Source: CAWJTV01 sp963845695
GTDB lineage: Bacteria > Planctomycetota > Planctomycetia > Isosphaerales > Isosphaeraceae
Direction of reading: 5' to 3'
NCBI GenBank assembly: GCA_963845695.1
Contig: CAWJTQ010000003.1
Location: 267,475 to 331,474, forward strand
DNA: 64,000 bases
Below, piece after piece: positions 8,563 to 19,927 of the stretch. Position numbers and translations under genes: made by a program. Under the pieces are notes generated by a model that was given only the letters and a program-made list of their open reading frames with translations, ran no database searches and was not told the origin of the DNA. Every line of letters begins with the position of its first letter. Within the stretch, counting starts at the first letter, position 1.

Positions 8563-9893
8563 CTAAAGACGTACGATCTCGGCCTCGACCCAGTTCGTCT
8601 CCATTTCTCCGGGCCAGACGGAGCGCACGTCGGGATCGGCCCAGCCGAACTCGGGGTCGGCCTTGAGCCGGAGGCGCATCCGCCGGACGCCCGGCCGCTC
8701 GATCGCACCCACCGGCATCGGCGGGACCGGACCAAGATCGAAGCGGCGGACGATCAGCTCGACTTGGTCTGGGCCAGGGTGAGGGAGCCCTTGACCGCTC
8801 AGGATCAATGAGCCTGCTGGGAAGTGGCCTGGCGTCCCATCGAGTTCGATCGACAGGACATGAGCCAGGTCGGAAGGCAGCGGTGTCGCCACGCAGAGGC
8901 GTGGAGGGTTGCGGAGAATCCACTCTCCGCCGAGAGGAACATGACGGGCCGGCTCGTCGGTGCGCCCGAAGACCGCTGCGAGCTTGATCGCGTGCGAGAT
9001 CGTCTCATCACGGTCGGCATCGGGTAGGGTCAGGATGGCATCGAGGCGGAGGATCGGGTCGAACTCGAAGCTGAACGGGACGTGGGGAAGCTCAATCTCC
9101 CAGGAGCTGGATAGACCTGTCGGACGGACGCGGGTCTGAAGCACCAGCCGGTGCGGGCCGTTGGTCGGGAAATCGTCGGGAATGATCGAGAAGACGAGGT
9201 GGCCGCGACCCGCCGCCCACGGCGAGAACTCCTCCAGCGCCGCGCGACGGGCGCCCAGCACACGATGCGACCACTCGAGGTCGTTGGGGCCGACATGGCG
9301 CCCGTCGTCGGCTAGGAATGGAATTTCATAGCTCACCTCAATGGGGATGGCGGCATGAAGCGACCGTGGGTAACGCTTCCGGCCTTCCAGGTCACCGAAT
9401 AACCCCGACGGAGCACGGCCTGCTCCTCTTCGGCGACAAGCTGATCATCGCGCCAGAGCCGAGCGAGGGTGCGCCCCGCGGCGAGCCGACGAGGCTCGGA
9501 TTCGGCCGAGCTAAAGATGCGGAGCAGCTCCCAAGCACCGGCCCGGCCGAACTCGGCGACCTCCTCAATTTGCTCGAGGGTTGCATCGGCATCTCCGAGC
9601 CGGGCCACAGCCTTACGAGCCCGCCAGGCCCAGTGGAGTCTGCGTGTGCCGCCGATGAGTATGACCGCGGCCAGGACCATCCAGACCGCCGACTTGGGCT
9701 CACCGATCCAGGTCCGCCGCGGCTTTGGCCCGGATCCGCGACCCCGTTCCCCCGGCCGCCGAGGCGATTCGTCAGCCTGGCCCGACTCGGAGATCAATCC
9801 GGCCTGTGCCAGTATCGCGTTGGTCATGCTCCGTCGCTGCATCAAGATCTCGGAGATCGGCGTGATGAGTTCAGACGGCTCGCCGTGCGCCAT
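8563..9893 (-). CDS. Membrane protein with HEAT-like middle and large C-terminal domain (frameshifted)
   Basis: Reading from 9893, the product has an acidic/Pro-rich N-terminus, one membrane helix ('SAVWMVLAAVILIGG'), an Ala/Glu-rich helical stretch resembling a single HEAT repeat ('EQIEEVAEFGRAGAWELL'), and a ~260-residue beta-rich domain beginning 'VSYEIPFLADDGRHVG'. The two halves are in different frames that join near 9385, where continuity reads 'RKRYPRSLHAAIPIEVSY'. The ATG follows directly after the stop of the upstream gene (TAA-ATG), so the two are co-translated. I do not recognise the family. It is likely anchored in the cytoplasmic membrane with the beta-rich part as the functional end. 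Confidence 0.6.
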
Positions 9894-10685
9894 TTAGCGG
9901 CACGCGCGAAGGAGTCGGCAGGGGCGCGGGCGCGGGCGCTGTGTTGCGTTAGGCTTCCGTGGGGAAGTGGAGGGGTTCCCGCGAGGATCCTCGACCTTGG
10001 GAGATTCGATCTCGGGCAACTCCTCGATGATCGTGGGCTTGCGAACTCGCGGGCCTTCACCTTGCTCGCCAACGAGGAGATCCGTCAAGTCGTCAATGGC
10101 GTCCTGCACATCATGCAGATCCCGGTGAAGCGCACGAAGCTCGCTCCCGACTCGGTCCAGGGGATCTTCCGATCCTTCCTGGTCCGTGATAACCAGCAGG
10201 TTATCCTCGGTGACGACGTGATAGGTCAGGTCGACCTGGTCGAGGAGAAGCTTCAGCCCGGTCTTGAGCCGGACACCATCGAGCTCGAGCTGGACGGTAG
10301 CCTCTGGCTGCACCTCCTGGCGAGCCAGTGCGGCGCGATCAAGGACCACAACGATGCCGAGGGTCCGCCTCAGATGGGTACAAACCTGCGAAAGCGACGT
10401 CGGGCTCGAAAACGGGAACCGATAGGGTCGCACCAGCAAGTCCTGGACCGTCGGGCCGTATGTGGATCCTCCCGGCGCGGCTCGATCCTTCGAGTGATCG
10501 TCGGCTTCGGGCGACTCGGCTAGGCGAGTGGATCCCCCGGTCGCATTCTCATCCAGGGGCCGAGCCGGATTCGAACGCCCACCACCCGCCCGGTCTTGAG
10601 CGAACAGGATCAGACGGCCCGAAACAACCAGTCCGACCAAGACCCCGGCCACAAGCATCAGCCAGGGATATGACTTGCGCATCAT
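9894..10685 (-). CDS. STN (secretin/TonB short N-terminal)-like domain protein
   Basis: A 263-residue protein with an N-terminal signal anchor ('LMLVAGVLVGLVVSG') and a disordered linker. A domain at about residues 90-165 has the STN pattern 'TSLSQVCTHLRRTLGIVVVLD', later 'LKTGLKLLLDQVDLTY' and 'VTEDNLLVIT'. STN domains usually cap secretins or TonB receptors, but no beta-barrel follows here; the protein ends in an acidic helix and a Pro/Arg tail. An AAGGA Shine-Dalgarno sequence lies about 8 bases before ATGATG. It is the first gene of a two-gene unit with the membrane protein downstream. The periplasmic location is inferred. Confidence 0.65.
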   Translation of the reverse strand: MMRKSYPWLMLVAGVLVGLVVSGRLILFAQDRAGGGRSNPARPLDENATGGSTRLAESPEADDHSKDRAAPGGSTYGPTVQDLLVRPYRFPFSSPTSLSQVCTHLRRTLGIVVVLDRAALARQEVQPEATVQLELDGVRLKTGLKLLLDQVDLTYHVVTEDNLLVITDQEGSEDPLDRVGSELRALHRDLHDVQDAIDDLTDLLVGEQGEGPRVRKPTIIEELPEIESPKVEDPRGNPSTSPRKPNATQRPRPRPCRLLRACR

Positions 10686-11061
10686 GCCCGATCCTTTCGC
10701 GCCGCGCTACGAACCAGCCTGAATGGGGCTCGGGCCCGGAAGGACCTCGACCTTCTTCCCTGCTCCAGACCGTCGAAGTTAGGAGCATTGTAACGCCAGG
10801 CGGCCTCAGCCACCAGCGAAACTGACCGGCAAGGTCGATACCGGGATCTCGAACGGCCGTTCTCCCACGCCAGGGTGCTGGACGAGTCGAGCCGCCTCAC
10901 CAGTGACCACCTGCTTCAGTTCCGCCGGCACCGGCAGAAGTCCGTGCCGCTTCGAGAAGCTGGAATCGTGAGCCGGCAACGTAAGACCGATGAACCGGTT
11001 GGACATCGGAGTCGCTGCTGATTCGACCAATCCGCGGTCACTCAGGGTCATTGGCTCGGTC
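10686..11061. other. Intergenic stretch; possible small minus-strand ORF
   Basis: A minus-strand frame from 11051 to 10806 could encode an 81-residue peptide ('MTLSDRGLVESAATPMSN...'). It has no recognised domain and only weak support, so I do not call it a gene. Confidence 0.3.
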
Positions 11062-12264
11062 TCATCGATTTGCGGCAACATCGGGGTTGACGAATCCCCG
11101 GCCGGATGAGGGGACGCCTGAGCCGACCCGCCCGGCGCGGAGGGCCGCGTCGATCTCCTCGGCGTTGGCAAAACCGAATTCGAGTCGATCGAGCTGCAAT
11201 GCGGCCGAGGCGGAGGCACGCTCGGCGGCCATCCGGATCAAGTTCTCCTCCACGACGGTCAAGGTTCCGTCCCAACCATGGTCGAGCAGAGTGCCGAGGA
11301 ACGTGGATGCAAACGCTTCGCCGGCGCGGTTGGTATCCCTGGGCGGATGATCGCGGGGGAAGACAGGTATGTCTAGACGACGAGACTCGTTACTCGGCGA
11401 TGTGAACCAGACGCGACTGCCGGCGGTTCCGTGGGTCACGACGAGGATCGAGACGAGCCGGGCGATCTCTTCCGAAGAATCGAGTGCCTCCCACTCACTG
11501 TGGTTGCAGCTCAGGAGATCGATCGTCGAAGCGAAGCTCAGGACGTGGCAATCCGTATCGACCATGTTTCGCATCGCCGGTGCGAAGAACCGTGTCCTGG
11601 CGCCGGGCCCGCGCAGTAGCGACGCAGCCAGGCGATTCGGTAGAGACGCGACGACCCGCAAATCGCACGACTCCGAAGCGAAAGGGCCGACTGACTGCCA
11701 CGTCAGCCTCGCGTGGCATCCTCGGAAACCGATTGGCAACTTGTCGCCACACGGGCCACTAGTGACCAGCAAGGTCCAGTCCGCCGGAGTCGAGTTGACC
11801 CGGATCGGTAGGTGGGTGAGGCCGTGCTCGACGAGTTTCCGGCAAATCGTCCGGCTGGTCAGATCCGTTTCTGGCCCAAGGGCACTGTAGAGCCGGCCAT
11901 TCAAAGCGGCGGCGTAACCGGCTCCCATCCCACCCAGGTCATCATGCCACGATAGGCCCTGGACGAACCAACGACCGCTCAGGCCTTTACGGATCGCCCG
12001 CTCGCAACGGATCACACCCGTGGGGCCAGGCCATCCAGCGGGGAGCTCAATGGCGACGGTGTATCCCGAGGGATCGACGAGGTCGAGCGTGGAATTGATG
12101 CCGAACTCGCAGACACCCTCCACGCTCTGATCGAGTGGGGGACCGAGCGCCGGGTCGATCAGAGGCCGGTCAACCCGCAACACCCTGTCGAGGTACGCCG
12201 GTCCGAATACCACGACGCGGCGATGAGTCAAAGGCCCGTCCCCTCCGGTCCGAGGATCGAACAC
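11062..12264 (-). CDS. PfkB-family (ribokinase-like) carbohydrate kinase, altered active site
   Basis: A 400-residue protein with ribokinase-fold features: an N-terminal 'VVVFGPAYLDRVLRVDRPL', a substrate lid region rich in Gly ('DDLGGMGAGYAAALNG'), and the C-terminal anion-hole motif 'DTNRAGEAFASTFLG'. In active PfkB enzymes this motif is usually D-T-x-G-A-G-D. Here the first Gly is Arg and the catalytic Asp is Glu, so activity may be reduced or altered. The start is GTG at 12264 with GGAG just upstream. It is transcribed divergently from the RNase Z-like gene. Confidence 0.75.
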   Translation of the reverse strand: MFDPRTGGDGPLTHRRVVVFGPAYLDRVLRVDRPLIDPALGPPLDQSVEGVCEFGINSTLDLVDPSGYTVAIELPAGWPGPTGVIRCERAIRKGLSGRWFVQGLSWHDDLGGMGAGYAAALNGRLYSALGPETDLTSRTICRKLVEHGLTHLPIRVNSTPADWTLLVTSGPCGDKLPIGFRGCHARLTWQSVGPFASESCDLRVVASLPNRLAASLLRGPGARTRFFAPAMRNMVDTDCHVLSFASTIDLLSCNHSEWEALDSSEEIARLVSILVVTHGTAGSRVWFTSPSNESRRLDIPVFPRDHPPRDTNRAGEAFASTFLGTLLDHGWDGTLTVVEENLIRMAAERASASAALQLDRLEFGFANAEEIDAALRAGRVGSGVPSSGRGFVNPDVAANR

Positions 12265-12378
12265 GTATCTCCGTAGCGATTCATGCGAGGTTTCGCCCGC
12301 CCTAAGAGGTGGATTATACTCGATCTGGAGAAATGGCGACGGCGCGGTCCGTCAAGAATAAAGCCGAGGAGAAGTCTG

Positions 12379-13261
12379 TTGACAACGGAAATCGAATCGT
12401 CGGTGGAATCGCTCGATCACCCGGTAGACAATGCGCCGGTCCGGACGCTCCAGCACAAAGCGCTCACGATCGAGGGGTATTCGCGAGCGGCGGTGCAATC
12501 GTACTGGCGTGTCCCTGAGCTGAAGCTCGGCTTCGATCTGGGGGCTCAACCCTGGTCGTTCATGACCACGCCCACGTGGTTCGTGACCCATACCCACCTG
12601 GACCACGTCGCGGCCCTGCCGGTGCTGGTCGCCCGACGTCGGATGATGAAAATGGAGCCACCGACCATCTATCTGCCCGACGAAGCCGTTGACGGTGTCG
12701 AGGCCCTACTGCGCCGCCTTTCATCGGCTGGATCGGGGCCGAATGCCTGCGAAACTCGTCGGTCTCAAGCCCGAGGATGAGATCGAGATATCCCGCGAAC
12801 TTGTGGTCAAAGCGTTCGCCACCAAGCATACGATCCCCTCGCTGGGTTATCTGGTCTGGGAGCGCCGGAAAAAACTGAAGGCGGAGTATCAAGACCTGAC
12901 CGGCGAGCAGATCCGCGATTTGCGGCTCTCGGGAGTCGAGGTTGCAGCCGAACTCCGGTTGCCCAAGGTCGCCTATCTCGGAGACACCGCGCCGCAGGGC
13001 ATCGATGCTTTCCCCGAGGTCTACAAGGCCCAGATCCTGATCCTCGAGATGACGTTCGTCGCACCGAATGAGCGCGCGTCGGTGATCCATAAATTCGGAC
13101 ACACCCATCTCGAGGACCTACTGGTCCGCGCCGATCGGTTCGAAAACGAGGTCATCATCGCATCGCACTTCAGCACCCGGTTACATCCGGACCAGATCCA
13201 GCGCATCGTCGAAAAACGGCTCCCCGACTCGCTGAAGGGCCGGCTCAAGATCTGGCTCTAG
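12379..13261 (+). CDS. RNase Z-like metallo-beta-lactamase-fold hydrolase (frameshifted)
   Basis: The protein reads 'LTIEGYSRAAVQSYWRVPEL', then the metal-binding 'TWFVTHTHLDHVAALPVL' (HxHxDH). After a frame change near 12720 come 'VAYLGDTAPQGID' (Asp ligand) and 'FGHTHLEDLL' and 'IIASHFSTRL' (His ligands). These are the RNase Z / MBL-fold nuclease motifs; tRNA 3'-end processing is the best guess. The TTG at 12379 is preferred because GAGGAG lies about 8 bases upstream; an in-frame ATG at 12283 has no such site. Total length (~294 residues) is normal for the family. Confidence 0.75.
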
Positions 13262-13423
13262 CAAGTTGTCGCAATTGCCAAGAAGCGGCATGTAGGTCCC
13301 GTCACTTCCCCCTGGATGGAAGACGTCCGGCGTCAATCTCCGAGTTTCGTCGGGATTGGTCCAGGGTTCTGGCTGCATCTTACTGGTAGAGCTCTCGCAG
13401 TTGTTGAAGGGGGGAAGAGCCGG

Positions 13424-14800
13424 ATGAGAAGGCTGAAACGGAGTCTTGGCTCGCCGGGACTCAACAGTCTATTCCGCGACGGCGTGTCGACCGGGCTCAC
13501 GGACAAGGAATTGCTGGAACGGTTCGCGTCAACCCGCGACCAAACCGGTGAGATCGCCTTCACGACCCTGGTTGCCCGGCATGGACCGATGGTGATGAGC
13601 GTCTGCCGGCGAATCCTCCGGGATCCGGCCGACGCGGACGACGCCTTTCAAGCAATCTTCCTGGTGCTCGTCCGGAGGGCCGGCTCGCTTCGATTTGGAA
13701 CATCTTTAGGGCCATGGCTTTATGGAGTGAGTGTGAGAGTGGCTCACCGGATCCGAGCCGTGGGTGCACGGCGGAAGACCCTGGGCCATGATGCGGATGC
13801 CCTGGGGACGATCGCGGATCCGGGGGCGAGCGTGCACTCGAAACTGGACCTCCGGCTTGCGATCGATGAGGCACTGGACCATTTGCCGGACAGTTATCGG
13901 GCTGCGATCGTCATGTGTCACCTTCAGGGGCTGACCCACGAGGAGGCTGCTGATCGGCTGAACTGTCCCGTGGGCACCGTTCGTAGTCGTTTGGCGCGGG
14001 GTCGAGCCCTGCTCCGAGGTTGGCTCGAGCGCTGGGGACTCGGTCCTCCCGTGGCGTCGTCGGGTCCTGAATCGCGAATCGACCATGACGGTGTGCCGCC
14101 CATCGTCGCCGCTCACTTGATCGAGACCACGGCCCAAGCCGCGTCGCGACTCGCGGCGGGCCTGCCGCTGGGCGAGGTCGTCTCGGCCCGGCTCGTTGGA
14201 ATTGTCGCAGGAGTTGCTCGATCCATGATGCTATCCAAGCTCACGATCTCCGTATCTCTGGTCTCCGTGGCGGTCCTGGCCGCATGGGGCGTCTCTGCCG
14301 GGCTGGCTGCACCCAAGGCACCGGATTCGAAATCCGCGACGGCCCCCGTCGTAACATCCACGTCGTCATCGCCCATCATCGCCGTGGTGCAGACCGCCGC
14401 CGCACGGTCCAAGTCGGAACAGGCGCGTGGGGCAAACCCGAGTACCAAGCCTGACCTCAAGCTGCTTGCGGAACTCCCTGCCGTGGTGATCGATGTCGAG
14501 CCAAAGGTCGGCGCCAAGGATGTTGACCCCTCCGTCCGCGAAATCCGGGTCACTTTCAGCAAGCCCATGATGGACAAGAGCTGGTCGTGGGTCTCAGGTA
14601 ATGTGTATCCGCCACCCAAATCTGACGGCGAGGTCCATTACGAGAAAGACCGGAGGACCTGCGTCATGCCAGTGAAGCTCGAGCCGGGTCGGACCTACGT
14701 GTTTGGGATCAACTCCGAGCGGTTCCGTAATTTCAAGGATGTCGACGGCCGACCAGCGTTACCCTATCTCGTAGCCTTCCGCACGCGGACAACCCAATGA
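13424..14800 (+). CDS. ECF sigma factor with TM segment and Ig-like (Big_5) C-terminal domain
   Basis: A 458-residue fusion. The sigma region 2 has 'DADDAFQAIFLVLVRRAGSL' and region 4 has 'LTHEEAADRLNCPVGTVRSR'. A transmembrane helix follows ('ISVSLVSVAVLAAWGVSAGL'), then a Ser/Thr/Ala-rich linker. The last ~100 residues match the SbsA/Big_5 Ig-like fold ('VEPKVGAKDVDPSVREIRVT', 'FSKPMMDKSWSW'), ending 'PYLVAFRT'. The ATG at 13424 with a G-rich site just upstream is chosen over the ORF start at 13316. The reading frame is intact, unlike many neighbours. The role is inferred as a membrane-tethered sigma factor whose outer domain may sense a ligand or protein. Confidence 0.85.
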   Translation: MRRLKRSLGSPGLNSLFRDGVSTGLTDKELLERFASTRDQTGEIAFTTLVARHGPMVMSVCRRILRDPADADDAFQAIFLVLVRRAGSLRFGTSLGPWLYGVSVRVAHRIRAVGARRKTLGHDADALGTIADPGASVHSKLDLRLAIDEALDHLPDSYRAAIVMCHLQGLTHEEAADRLNCPVGTVRSRLARGRALLRGWLERWGLGPPVASSGPESRIDHDGVPPIVAAHLIETTAQAASRLAAGLPLGEVVSARLVGIVAGVARSMMLSKLTISVSLVSVAVLAAWGVSAGLAAPKAPDSKSATAPVVTSTSSSPIIAVVQTAAARSKSEQARGANPSTKPDLKLLAELPAVVIDVEPKVGAKDVDPSVREIRVTFSKPMMDKSWSWVSGNVYPPPKSDGEVHYEKDRRTCVMPVKLEPGRTYVFGINSERFRNFKDVDGRPALPYLVAFRTRTTQ

Positions 14801-15290
14801 GGTGAACGTACTACGCTTTCACACGCGATCAGTGAGATTGAGGCTCGTTCAACGGCTCGCCGCATTTCGTCCCCGCGATCGATCGGCCAAGGCGGGCCGT
14901 CTGCGTTATGCTCTTCGATCTGACTCTCGATCGGGTCTCATCCAAACCTACCGACTTGCCCGCGCCCGGGCCGAGCCCTCTGGTGGTGGCCATTGGACGT
15001 CGAAATCCGGACTTCATGACCCCGCCGGATCGAGTCGTGGGTTCTGCCTCAAACTGGCTACGAACGCGAGGGCGGCGATTCGATTTCGCACTTCCGATCC
15101 ACATTGTGCTGAGGATCTCGCCAAGGGTTATGAGAGCCGAGCCGTTCCAGCAACGTCTCAACAGAGTATGGGAGGCCACAGGTAGACGGATTAGCCTCAC
15201 AGAACGGGGCAATCGTGATCCGGGAAATCGATACGTCGATAACGGAACATCGGACAGGATCAATCGACGCGATAAGTGTTCCGGGTGAGC
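14801..15290. other. Region of doubtful coding status after the haem/HEAT gene
   Basis: The minus-strand frame of the haem/HEAT protein stays open down to 14829, but its last ~150 residues are Arg/Ser-rich and lack protein-like patterns. The natural end is probably near 15290 just after 'YQTILDWINGARL'. Confidence 0.4.
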
Positions 15291-18200
15291 TCGCCCAATT
15301 GTCAGTGCGCGTGCGCTCTGGGTTCTGCCGGTGAGACGGGCACCGTTGATCCAGTCGAGGATGGTCTGATACTCACGGGAGTTCGGCTCAAACCGGACGC
15401 CTCCCGCGTGGGCTTTCTTGGTGGGGTCGGTTTGAGCCTCGGCTTCTTCGGCGGCTTCCCAGGTCGGTTTGCCGAGGATCAGGCTGTCGGACGGCCGCGC
15501 GAGATTCACGACACGCAAGGCCGCCCGGTAATTGGCCCGGACGGCTTCCGGCGTCCAGTCGCCGTCCTTGCTCGGCGAGACCATCTTGAGTATGGTGTGG
15601 GAGCGATGACAGCCCATGCAATTCTGACCGTCTTCTCCCATCCGGTTGAAGATCGGTAGGACCTTGGCCTGGAAGAAGGCGAGATCCAATCGGTCGGCGG
15701 TGTCGTCGCCCACACTCGATCGGCCCCGTGAGCCCAAGAGAGCCCGGGCAATCTCCCGATGCCTGGGACTGGCGGTTTCGGAGCGAGCAAGTTCGCGAAG
15801 CATATTCTCGATCGCCCCGTTGGCCATCAACGCCGGATTCTTCTGGATGAGCTGGAGCGCCTTCTCGCGGACGCCATCGTTCTCGGCCACCAGGGCGTTG
15901 CTCACGACGCCGAGCAGCCGCAAGTCGTTGCGGAGCTGACTCTCGGCTCCGATTCGATCCAGGAGAGCGATGCGGGCCGGTGGGTCCGCGTCCTCGAGGG
16001 CCCTGCGCAAGGTCGATTCGGCGACCTTCGATCTCGGCTCCAGTGCCAGCCGGATCGCCGCGACTCGCACCTGGGCATCCTGGTCGCGTAATCCGCGGTC
16101 GATCGACTCCTGGGCGGGCTTCTCGGCCCAGAGAATCGGGAAAGCCCGGAGCGCGGTGAGGGCCGCGGCGCGGACGGTCGCCGCCTCGTCCCCAAGATGG
16201 GAACGAACTTTCGTTGTCGGATCGGCAGACGTGGCAGCGTCGGTGACCGGTCCGATCCGGCCGAGGATGCTCAGGGCGGCGGTTCTCGGTTCGGGTCGGG
16301 GATGCTCGAGCATGTCGTCGATCAGCGCAAGCGTCGCGGCATCCATCTTGCCTGAGGCGACTTTCAGGGGGAATTCCTTGGACATGGTCTTCGCCCAGGT
16401 ACGAACGTCCGGGTCTTCATCCCCCAGCCGACGCAGGATCATTTGAGCCAGTTCGGCCGAGCGGTCGCCCCGGATCGTCACCAGCGCCTGGAGCGACAGG
16501 CGACGGATCGTCGGGTCTGGATCGGACAACGCGGCGGTCAAGGACTTCGCCATTGCGATGATCGTGCTGTCGTGGAACAGCATCGGTTCAAGGTCATTGC
16601 CGATTCTGCCGCCGAGCACGGGTCGCTCGAAGAATTCAGACATCGCACGGAGTACGCCCTCGCGCTGGAGCGGGTTGCCGTTGTCGAGAACGTTCACGTA
16701 CTTGGACCCCAGACGATTGACCGTCGCGTGCTGAGCTTCAGTCGCTCGGCGACGATCCTCCTGGCGAGCCAACGAAGGGATCCAGTTGTTGTCGAGGTAG
16801 CGGATGTTCTCATCGCCAATGATATACAGGGCCTCGATCAGGTTGCGCCGGACCCACGGATGCCGTGGTTCTGCCAGACCGGCGATGAGGCGGTCCTCGA
16901 TCCGATTCCTCAAAGTGAGATCGTCACGCCAGTACCACCACCGCCACACGCCCTTGATGGCTTGCATGGCTACCACCGGATCCCGATCGTCAAGTCGTTC
17001 GAGCAAAGCGTCGGCCAGGGCTAGCTCCTGCGACAGGTCCCTGAAATGGGCGGCGAAAACCCGCGTTGCGCCGCGACGGGTCCGGTCGTCCGGTGAACTT
17101 AGCGCCGCGCGAAGCTGTTCGACGAATAGCCGCTGAGGCTCGGTCTGACCTGGACGTGATGACGCATTGAGCCGGTTGCCGATCATGCGAACGGCCTCGG
17201 CGGCGGCCCGGCGTACGACCTTGCTCTCGTCGCCCAGACACTTCGTCAAGCCAGGGATCACCGCCCCATCGCCGATGCGACTCAGTGTACGGCAGGCCAC
17301 ATATCGCACGATTGGCGCCTCATGACCGAGTTGAGCGAGGATCTCACGCAGGAGTGGGGTGCCTGGGACGTCCCAGATTCGCTCCAGGTCGCGGATCAGC
17401 GTGGCGGGCGAATCGGCCCGAAGCGTTCGCGGTTGAGGACCGAGCGGGCCGTTCCAACCGTCGAGGCGAGCCATGGGGCTGGGGTAGAGCGACGACAGGG
17501 CCATCAATGCCCACTGAGTTTCCCGGAATGGTGTGCGAAATTGTTCATAAGGGTTGATGTCGAACCAGCCGCCGAACGCTTGCTGGCGCGTCAGGAGGGC
17601 TACGATGCCCCGGTGCATGGCTGGGTCATCCGACTTTCGGCCGGCCAGCGCCAAGGCATTGAGGCTCTCGCCGGTCTGCATCTCGGTGATGGGGTACTTC
17701 GGGTCGAATTTGACCGACCAGTGGCCATTGGGCCGCTGGACTGATAAGAGCCATTGGACGTTCGAGGCGATCGAGTCGCCGAGTGTCTCCTGATTAGGGT
17801 CGAGCAGGCAGAGGCCGATCGTCTGCGCGGCCAGGTCGCGAGTGTTTGCAGGTTTCCCTGTGGGCAGAAGTTTGGCGATGAGGTCTCGGGTCGCGGCGTA
17901 TCGGGGGTCATTCGTGCGGCGCACCATCTCGTCGAGTTGTCGCCAGCTATCGGTGGCGACCTTGTACCGGCTCACCGGGTTGTTGCCGTTCGTCTCGTCG
18001 GGCGGGAGCACGTTGCGCCGGTCGTAATAGAGTTTGAGGAACTCGGCGATCCCGCGATGCAGGTTGTCGCGGCGAGCACCGGCGACCCGGTCTTCGTAAT
18101 CCATGACCATGCTTGAGAGCCGTCCCAGCACGTTTGCGGGCGCCGGGATCATCCGTGCCCAGAGGGCCTCACCATGGCCGTGGAAAGGTACCGGGTTGTT

Positions 18201-19429
18201 CGCGAGCCGCTCTGTGAGAAACTGAAGTGCGAAGGGCTGTTTGACATCATAACCCGACTTGACGGCCGCCAGGACCGACTGGGTGGTGAAGTGGGTCGCG
18301 TGGCAGGCGACGCACGTGGACGTTTCGTGGTGAAAGTTGGCCACGCGATCCAGCGGGTGCCCCTTACGGGGCGTATTAGCATGCCAACTATCGCCGGCCA
18401 GGAGTTGGAAGTCGATCGCCGTGTGGATCGCTTTCCGTGCAGCTCCCGCGATCATCTCTGGCCGGTACTCGGCATCAGCCTCGGTCTTGAGATACGGCGG
18501 CACATCAAACAGTTTCGTGCGAAGCTGATACTCCGGCTGGCAGGCATCGACTCTGACGAAATAGGTCCCCCGACTGATCACACGCGTGGTGAATTTGTTG
18601 GCGCCGGACGCGGAGGCCGCTCGCGCTGAAGGCTCTGAGGGTCGATTCCCTGAGTGTATTCGATCAAGCGGCCGTTTTTCCGCTGGTAGATCCGAACGTC
18701 GGGCGGTACGTCTCTGTCGACGAAGTCGAGAGAGAAGAAGACGAGTCGTGGCTGATCCGAATCATGCGTGAATGTGAACCAATCTACCCCAGGGGTTTGC
18801 TCCGGATCGGCCCCAAGTCCAGCGAATGGTAGGTAGAGCCGGTCATCGGCCAGCCCGTATACCGTTTGTCCCAGAAACACGGGATTGGCCGAGTCCGGCG
18901 TGTCGTTCGGCTCAGCCTCGAGGGCGACACGGTCGATAGCGACGGGATCCTCCTCGTGCCGCGTTGACCTCCCGGATACGGCGCCCAAGTCGGCGACTCG
19001 GACCGTGACGCGCAACCGCGAGGCGCTGTCCTTCACCTCCGCCAGGATGGTGGGTACGACCTTGATTCGCATTCTCTTGCCTGCCGCCTGCTGGACGATC
19101 CAGACCACGTCGGGATCCCCGAGATGCAGGATCTTGGACAGGGTCGGGGCTGGGTCCCCTGTCGGCAACTCTGGTTCGATGCACGCATCGATCGTCGCGC
19201 CCGGTGCGATTCGACCAGGTCCTGCGAGCGAAATGAGTATGGATCGCAGACGCGACTCGGCAGGGGCGGCTACGCTCAGGACGGACGCAGTGCCGGGTGT
19301 CAACGTGCTCTCGATGGTGGGGAGATTGGGCACCGGCTCGGCGGACTGGAGTGCGCCTGCGATCGAGTGTCCTGCTCCGAAAACCACAGTCAGGATAGTC
19401 GTAAGCCGTGCGGTTCGATTGAGTCTCAT
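15291..19429 (-). CDS. Secreted HEAT-repeat protein with two c-type haem motifs (frameshifted)
   Basis: Beginning at ATG 19429, the product has a signal peptide ('RLTTILTVVFGAGHSIAG'), a beta-rich N-terminal region, a CVACH haem c motif ('STCVACHATHF') within a squalene-hopene-like helical region ('GLCLLDPNQETLGD', 'NGHWSVKFD'), roughly a dozen HEAT repeats, and a second haem motif 'NCMGCHRSH' near the end. The frame changes near 18610, where continuity reads 'NKFTTRVISRGTYF'. At ~1,380 residues it is a large periplasmic protein, of a type found in planctomycetes beside DUF1549/DUF1553 proteins. An electron-transfer or redox-scaffold role is inferred. The end is approximate because the frame stays open past the domain. 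Confidence 0.75.
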
Positions 19430-19522
19430 CGATGCTCGCTCCCCAGTCAGGACTCCCAACGCAACCACACGTGCCATGTTAACACACTGCGAGGGAAGTG
19501 GTGTACCAGGTGCCTTGTCCAA

Positions 19523-19927
19523 CAGACGTCAATGCAAGGAACCTGACAAAAATCCCGTCATTCATCACGAATACCAAGCGATCAGGAATTTCCTTATGCC
19601 TAATAAGGATATACAGCGCTTGAAAAAGCCATTGCACTGTGGTTACTATCGAAATAACACGCTGTCATGACGTGCCATTGATCAGGCGATAGAAGCCTGC
19701 TTAGGCGAATGAGGAGGGAAAGGGCAGTTCGAGACAGGATGCGAGCTTCCTCTCGATCGTGAAGCGGCGACCCTGTTGCATCGGGCTTGAGAGTGATCAG
19801 GCCGATTGCTCGCGGAATCCTTTTCAAGATCAAGCTCGGATCCTGAGATCCAGCTCGAACGTGGTCGGCAAGGCGGCCGGACTGACAACACTCAGACGGT
19901 ACCGAACATCCTTTGGGAGCTGACCCC
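19523..19927. promoter_or_regulatory. Divergent intergenic region with inverted repeat
   Basis: About 400 bases of lower GC between the leftward haem/HEAT gene and the rightward sigma-70 gene. A perfect 7 bp inverted repeat, TCCTTAT (19591-19597) and ATAAGGA (19603-19609) around a 5-base spacer, could be an operator. No clear -35/-10 pair was identified. Confidence 0.4.

Noticed and set aside
10550..10600. A T-loop-like sequence (CCGGATTCGAACGCC) suggesting a tRNA on the minus strand
   Set aside because: No acceptor stem or anticodon arm pairs around it, and it lies inside the coding frame of the STN-like gene.
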